A stretch of DNA of 64,000 nucleotides, from positions 124,001-188,000 of the forward strand of contig NZ_LAZS01000011.1 of NCBI RefSeq assembly GCF_002007205.1, written 5' to 3'. Positions 59,644 to 64,000 of this stretch are shown here, in pieces. The notes under the pieces are model-generated. The model made no database searches, had not been told where the DNA came from, and saw only the letters and a list, made by a program, of their open reading frames with translations. The position numbers were made by a program, and so were the translations under genes. Position 1 is the first letter of the stretch. Every line of letters starts with the position of its first letter. The DNA is from Ensifer adhaerens (GTDB lineage Bacteria; Pseudomonadota; Alphaproteobacteria; Rhizobiales; Rhizobiaceae).

Positions 59644-61863
59644 ATGCCCAGTTCGGAACTCAGCCTTTCTTCAAGCCCGGCACCGCTTGGCCGCATCGCG
59701 CGCAGTGGACGGATCATCGCCTGCGTGATCGACGAAACACTGCTGCTTTTGATCGGCACCGGTGGACCAATGACAGATCAGTTGCCGGTCGAGATCGATG
59801 AAGATCCGTCGAGCCAGGTGACAGCGTCGGTCGCCGGCTGGCGGCTGCCGGCACCCCAGTCTTCCGCCACCCATGGTTTTGCCGCGCTGTTGCCGGTCGA
59901 AAGCTCCGAACGCCTGCCGACGACCCTGCGCTTCGGCAGGGATGGCAACGGCAAGCGCTACATCGTTGCACCACGCGCCGCCTCGATCGCTGAAGTCACG
60001 GCGATGCTCAAGGATTTCGCCGGTCCGCAACTCGTGCATGTCCTCGGCCGCCTGGTGGACGTGCTGATCAAGCCACCGCATGGCGAGCAGCGGCTCCCGG
60101 CTATCACGACCCTGCTCAAGGCAGGCGCTGCGAGCGACGGATACATCGAGCTCCTTGGCGAGGGCCATGACGGTAACATCGCGCTCAAGGGATGGGCGCA
60201 CGACCTGCCGGCCGGCATCTGCCGCGCCATCATCCGCAGTGACGAGACCTTCCTCGCTGACTGCAATGTCGCCGTTTTCCCGCGAAACGACGCGCCTGAA
60301 GGTTCGGCCGGCTTTGTCGGCCTCTTGTCGGCAACCGATCTGCCGCGGGCCCGCGACATCAAGGGTATTTTCTATCGCGGCCGCGGCGCCTGGCGCTATG
60401 CCGGGCTCCACGAACGCAGGGTCGTTACCGGTCCGCTCGACACACCCGGTCATATCCGCGCGATGCTGCTTCAGAGCCAGGGCTCGCCGCAGGTCATGCT
60501 TCGCTTGCGCGAGGCGGCCAACGGCTATGACGGCACCGAGACGATCTCGAGCCTTCCGGTTCCCGTTCGCCTCGGCGTGGATGCCCTCTACCAGGGCGAC
60601 GATGGCGCCTTTCTGATCTCGGGCTGGCTCTTGGATGCGGATGGACATGTTGAAAGCGTGCGGCTTTGCCGACAGGGCGGCCGGGCACGGCTGGACGGAG
60701 GCTGGACCCGGACCGAACGGTCCGACGTGGAGGAGGCCTTCGTCGATCGCCCGGAATTCAAGAGCGCAATTTCCGGTCATCGCCGCTCCCATGGTTTTGT
60801 CGGTCTTGTCGAGACGCTGGGTGGGGAGCCGGAAGGGCCCGTTCATCTCGAACTCACCCTTCGCGACTCCCGGCGCGCCTATATGCCACTCTTCCCGGTG
60901 CGATTGCCGGCGCGCACTGCCGCCCTGCGGCTGCTTGCCTCGGTCGACCCGACAAGCTGGGCCCTGCCCGATATCCTCGACCGTCAGATCGTCCCGTTCC
61001 TGACGACTGCAGGCAGCAGCGCGCCAACGATCGAGACCGTCGTCGACATGGGCCCATTCGACCAGGCCGAGGGCACTGCCATCCTGCTTGTCGCCGGAGA
61101 GGCGGAAGCGGATTTCGCGGCGCTCCTGGGGCTGTTGGCGCTCGACCCGCAGACGCGCCGGGCGCCGATCGCGCTTGTGCTGCAGGCCGAACGGTTCCGA
61201 AGGCACGCGGTCCATATCCGTCAACTCTCGGAATTCTACCGGTTGCCGCTGCGGCTCGTGTCTGTCGAGGGGGCCGGCGATGCGTGCGACATGGCGCAAG
61301 CGGCTGCTGAGAGCGTGAACGGCAGCGCCGTCATCCTGCTTTCCGCGTCCCTGACGCCGGCCAATACCGGGTGGTACCAGGCGCTCGTTACCGCTTACGA
61401 GGCAAAAGAGGGAAGCATCATTTCGCCGACCCTTGCCTACGAGGATCATTCGATCCGCTGGGCCGGCAGCACGTCGCTCGACCGTCCCGATCATCTGCAA
61501 TCGAGCCGATACGCCGGCTATCCGGTCGGCGCCGTCAACCGCCTGAAGCTGACACGGGTCGCAGCCGCATCGCTCGATTGCTGCATCATGCCGCGCGAAG
61601 CGCTGATGGAGGACGCGGGCTCGTCGCCGATCTATCTCGGCGCATCGCTGAAGGGCCTCGATCTCGCCCTTCGCCTGAGCGGCAAGGGCTACGAAGCCTA
61701 CTGGCTTCCTTCGCTGCAGATGGTCGGATCGGACGAGGTGCCCGAAGCGGGCTCTGCCGCCACCGCGCGCTTCGTCGAACGTGTCGATCGGACGCTGTTT
61801 CGTGCCCGATGGATGCCCGCCTCCGAAACCGCCAAGACATTCTTCGAAGAGGCTGGCGTATGA
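59644..61863 (+). CDS. wgeF: Large multidomain galactoglucan protein with GT2-like C-terminus
   Basis: The 739-residue protein contains three repeated segments ending in an H/A-GF-x-G/A-L motif (THGFAALL at 76-83, AGFVGLL at 222-228, HGFVGLV at 383-389). The last two are preceded by a GW-x-x-D motif (183-187, 327-331). The C-terminal part (about 465-720) resembles a degenerate GT2 (LNGSAVILLSASLT-type core, YEAKEGSIISPTLAYEDHSI, LDCCIMPREALMEDAGSSPI) but I do not see a good DxD motif. It corresponds to ExpE6 by position. It may be an acceptor-binding or length-controlling partner of WgeB or WgeG. The stop overlaps wgeG by 4 bases. Confidence 0.78.
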   Translation: MPSSELSLSSSPAPLGRIARSGRIIACVIDETLLLLIGTGGPMTDQLPVEIDEDPSSQVTASVAGWRLPAPQSSATHGFAALLPVESSERLPTTLRFGRDGNGKRYIVAPRAASIAEVTAMLKDFAGPQLVHVLGRLVDVLIKPPHGEQRLPAITTLLKAGAASDGYIELLGEGHDGNIALKGWAHDLPAGICRAIIRSDETFLADCNVAVFPRNDAPEGSAGFVGLLSATDLPRARDIKGIFYRGRGAWRYAGLHERRVVTGPLDTPGHIRAMLLQSQGSPQVMLRLREAANGYDGTETISSLPVPVRLGVDALYQGDDGAFLISGWLLDADGHVESVRLCRQGGRARLDGGWTRTERSDVEEAFVDRPEFKSAISGHRRSHGFVGLVETLGGEPEGPVHLELTLRDSRRAYMPLFPVRLPARTAALRLLASVDPTSWALPDILDRQIVPFLTTAGSSAPTIETVVDMGPFDQAEGTAILLVAGEAEADFAALLGLLALDPQTRRAPIALVLQAERFRRHAVHIRQLSEFYRLPLRLVSVEGAGDACDMAQAAAESVNGSAVILLSASLTPANTGWYQALVTAYEAKEGSIISPTLAYEDHSIRWAGSTSLDRPDHLQSSRYAGYPVGAVNRLKLTRVAAASLDCCIMPREALMEDAGSSPIYLGASLKGLDLALRLSGKGYEAYWLPSLQMVGSDEVPEAGSAATARFVERVDRTLFRARWMPASETAKTFFEEAGV

Positions 61864-63161
61864 GCGAAAAACTCCGCGTACTTGTGGTCTCCCATGGCCA
61901 CCCGACCCACTCCCTTGGCGGGGCGGAAATTGCCTCGCACGGTCTTCACAAGGCGCTGAACGGCCTGTCGGGCGTGGAATCGATCTACCTCGCGCGCGTC
62001 GGCAATCCTGTCCCACGCCACGGCGCCTCCGCGCTGATGAGCCTGCGGCTTGCCATGGATGAAGTGCTTTACCACGCCGAAGACTTCGACCATTTCTTCC
62101 TGTCGAACGGCGATACGGAAGCGATCCGCCGCGACCTCCTGCGCTTCGTAGGCGACATCAAGCCGGACATCGTTCACTTCCATCATATCCTCGGCTTCGG
62201 CCTGGAGGCGCTCTATGCAGTTCGCGACGCCCTGCCCAAGGCGCGTATCGTCGTGACGTTCCATGAGTATCTGTCGATCTGCCACAACCACGGCCAGATG
62301 GTGAAACGCCCTTCGGGCCAGCTTTGCAACGGCGCCTCGCCGATCAGCTGCCACACGTGTTTCCCGGAAATCCCGGTGTCGCGGTTCGTTCGCCGCGAGC
62401 AGTTCGTGCGCGGCATGCTCAATCTCGCCGACGCCTTCATCGCGCCGAGCGCCTTTCTCGCCAACCGCTATGTCGAGTGGGGGCTGGAGGCCGAAAGGAT
62501 CTTCGTCATCGAGAACGGCATCGTCATGGGCGACAAGGCGCCGGCCCGCGAATTGCCGTCGCCGACGTCCCGGCGCAATCGCTTCGCCTATTTCGGACAG
62601 ATGACGCCGTTCAAGGGCGTTCACGTGCTGATCGACGCGGTATCGCGCGTGCCCGACGACATCTGGGGGGACGATTCCTCGCTGATGATCTTCGGCGGCA
62701 ACCTCGAGCGGCAGCCGAAAGACTATCAGGAGAAGGTGGCGAAACTGATCGAGGACGCCGGTCGCCGCGTCCGCTTCTACGGCGCCTACCAGAACCTGGA
62801 CATGCCGCGGCTGATGCGCTCGGTCGACTGGGTGGTGATGCCCTCGGTCTGGTGGGAAAATTCCCCCGTCGTCATCCAGGAGGCATTGCATCACGGCCGG
62901 CCGATCCTGTGCTCGGATATCGGCGGCATGGCCGAGAAGGTTCGCGACCGGCTGGATGGCTATCACTTCCGCGCCGGCAGCGCCCAGGATCTGGCCGACC
63001 GCCTGATCGACGTCTTGGCCGCCCCGCGCGCATGGGACAATCTGCGCGCGACGCTCCGGCGGCCGACGAGCCATGTCGATTGCGCGCGGGAGCATGTGGC
63101 GCTCTACCGCAAGATGCTCAAGGGCGCGCAGGAGGCCCTGCCGAGTGCGGCAGTGGCCTGA
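61860..63161 (+). CDS. wgeG: Glycosyltransferase, family 4
   Basis: The 433-residue protein starts SEKLRVLVVSHGHPTHSLGG. It has IKPDIVHFHHILGFGLEALY, FAYFGQMTPFKGVHVLIDAV, MIFGGNLERQPKDYQEKV and VMPSVWWENSPVVIQEALHH with the conserved glutamates, then PILCSDIGGMAEKVRDRLDG. It shares with WgeD the cysteine-bearing insertion (QLCNGASPISCHTCFPEIPV). It corresponds to ExpE7. The ATG at 61860 overlaps the wgeF stop (ATGA). It is the last recognised gene of the operon here; wgeH of S. meliloti does not follow. Confidence 0.9.
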   Translation: MSEKLRVLVVSHGHPTHSLGGAEIASHGLHKALNGLSGVESIYLARVGNPVPRHGASALMSLRLAMDEVLYHAEDFDHFFLSNGDTEAIRRDLLRFVGDIKPDIVHFHHILGFGLEALYAVRDALPKARIVVTFHEYLSICHNHGQMVKRPSGQLCNGASPISCHTCFPEIPVSRFVRREQFVRGMLNLADAFIAPSAFLANRYVEWGLEAERIFVIENGIVMGDKAPARELPSPTSRRNRFAYFGQMTPFKGVHVLIDAVSRVPDDIWGDDSSLMIFGGNLERQPKDYQEKVAKLIEDAGRRVRFYGAYQNLDMPRLMRSVDWVVMPSVWWENSPVVIQEALHHGRPILCSDIGGMAEKVRDRLDGYHFRAGSAQDLADRLIDVLAAPRAWDNLRATLRRPTSHVDCAREHVALYRKMLKGAQEALPSAAVA

Positions 63162-63188
63162 GGTAGAGCCTAAGCCATGCCAAACTGC

Positions 63189-64000
63189 TCAGCCAGATCG
63201 CGACAACAGGCCAAGACCTTCCGTGGCTTCGACGACGTTCGAAGGCGCTGTGCTCCGGCTAGCGTTACCGCCCCACCAATGATGAAAATGATGCACCGGC
63301 CCGCGTCCATGGCCAACGGCCAGCTCATCGGCGGCCACCAGCGCGGCATGCAAATAGGCCTTGGCCGCGACAACCGCATCCGCGATCGGCTTGCCCTGCG
63401 CAAGACCCGCGGCGATTGCGGCCGAGAGCGTGCACCCGGTGCCGTGATCGTTCCTGGTCTTTATCCGCGGCCGCGACAGGTGCAGGACCGTTTCCCCGCT
63501 ATGGAAAATGTCGGTCGCGTCCTCGCCCTTGGCGTGCCCGCCCTTCATCAGCACCGAACGCGCGCCGAGTTTCAGAAGCATCTCCGCCTGACGCGCGATC
63601 TCGGTTTCGGTTTCGGCGATCGCGCGTCCTGTCAACAGCGCCGCCTCGGGCAGGTTCGGCGTCAGAATGAGCGCGAGCGGCAACAACTCCTCCTTGAGCG
63701 TCGCGATCGCGTCCGGCTGCATCAGATGATCGCCCGAGGTCGCCACCATCACCGGATCGATGACAGCCTGCCGGCCATAGCGCTTCAGACCGGCCGCAAT
63801 CACCCCAATCGTCTCGCGGCGAGACACCATTCCGATCTTCACCGCACCGACGGCGAGATCGGAAAACACAGCATCGATCTGAGCCGTAACGACAGTCCGG
63901 GAGATGTCTTCCACCGCAGAAACCCCACGGGTATTCTGCGCCGTGACTGCGGTGATCACGCTTGCGCCATAGACGCCGAGCGCAGAGAACGTCTTCAGAT
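63189..64000 (-). CDS. thiD: Hydroxymethylpyrimidine/phosphomethylpyrimidine kinase, 5' end outside window
   Basis: The minus-strand frame runs past the right edge (a GVYGASVITAVTAQNT segment is present at 63912-63980), so the N-terminus is missing. Family features are VKIGMVSRRETIGVIAAGL, VIDPVMVATSGDHLMQPDAI, LILTPNLPEAALLTG and the C-terminal HGTGCTLSAAIAAGLAQG with the catalytic aspartate/glycine loop. ThiD phosphorylates HMP and HMP-phosphate in thiamine synthesis. It converges with wgeG, 27 bases away, and marks the end of the polysaccharide region. Confidence 0.93.
   Translation of the reverse strand, partial: LKTFSALGVYGASVITAVTAQNTRGVSAVEDISRTVVTAQIDAVFSDLAVGAVKIGMVSRRETIGVIAAGLKRYGRQAVIDPVMVATSGDHLMQPDAIATLKEELLPLALILTPNLPEAALLTGRAIAETETEIARQAEMLLKLGARSVLMKGGHAKGEDATDIFHSGETVLHLSRPRIKTRNDHGTGCTLSAAIAAGLAQGKPIADAVVAAKAYLHAALVAADELAVGHGRGPVHHFHHWWGGNASRSTAPSNVVEATEGLGLLSRSG

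Noticed and set aside
59671-62016. 781-codon minus-strand frame
   Set aside because: It is antisense to wgeF and the wgeG start. The coupled ATGA overlaps on the plus strand support the plus-strand genes.
1-64000. Insertion sequences, integrases, tRNA or rRNA genes
   Set aside because: I looked for transposase motifs, terminal inverted repeats and tRNA-like cloverleaf segments at gene boundaries and saw none that could be supported.

Overview
The window looks like a chromosomal or megaplasmid segment of a Rhizobiaceae bacterium of the Sinorhizobium/Ensifer type. The reasons are high-GC coding DNA, a RopA-type porin, a nearly complete succinoglycan (exo) locus in the S. meliloti gene order, and beside it a galactoglucan (EPS II; wga/wgc/wgg/wgd/wge, formerly exp) locus. 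Assignments rest on reading translations, motifs and gene order; no database search was run.

Region 1 (1-9 kb) is housekeeping and accessory: the 5' part of a family-5 solute-binding protein (minus strand, cut by the window edge), a nucleoside 2-deoxyribosyltransferase-like protein, a secreted pentapeptide-repeat protein, a divergent LysR regulator/LysE exporter pair, a MocR-type regulator, a DUF983 protein and a RopA-like porin with a strong terminator.

Region 2 (9-16.6 kb) is one minus-strand operon: a peptide-type solute-binding protein, two permeases, a fused double ATPase, an FMN-dependent luciferase-like monooxygenase, and two carboxymuconolactone decarboxylase/AhpD-type proteins. It looks like an uptake-plus-oxidation system for an unknown small molecule.

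Region 3 (16.9-38.1 kb) is the succinoglycan locus: exoB, exoZ-Q-F-Y (minus), exoX, exoU, exoW-V (minus), exoT, exoH-K-L-A-M-O-N-P. Together these cover sugar-nucleotide supply (ExoB, ExoN), the priming galactosyl-phosphate transferase (ExoY with ExoF), six glucosyltransferases (A, L, M, O, U, W), three decorations (ExoV pyruvyl, ExoH succinyl, ExoZ acetyl), flipping, polymerisation and export (ExoT, ExoQ, ExoP, ExoF), a glycanase (ExoK) and a small inhibitor (ExoX). exoI, which sits between exoH and exoT in S. meliloti, is absent.

Region 4 (38.1-40.2 kb) separates the two loci with a TrkH potassium transporter and a small HTH-like protein.

Region 5 (40.2-63.2 kb) is the galactoglucan locus. 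The MarR-type activator gene wggR sits centrally. To its left on the minus strand are wgcA and wgaA-B-D-E-F. To its right on the plus strand are the type I secretion pair wgdA-wgdB, the RTX calcium-binding protein wgeA, and wgeB-C-D-E-F-G. The dTDP-rhamnose genes (wgaG-J) that follow wgaF in S. meliloti are missing here. Three intergenic regions (upstream of wgaA, between wggR and wgdA, and upstream of wgeA) carry a TTC-N7-GAA dyad with the same TTTT in the spacer, very likely the WggR operator. The window ends in thiD (minus strand, 5' end cut).

No rRNA, tRNA, CRISPR array, insertion sequence or integrase was recognised.
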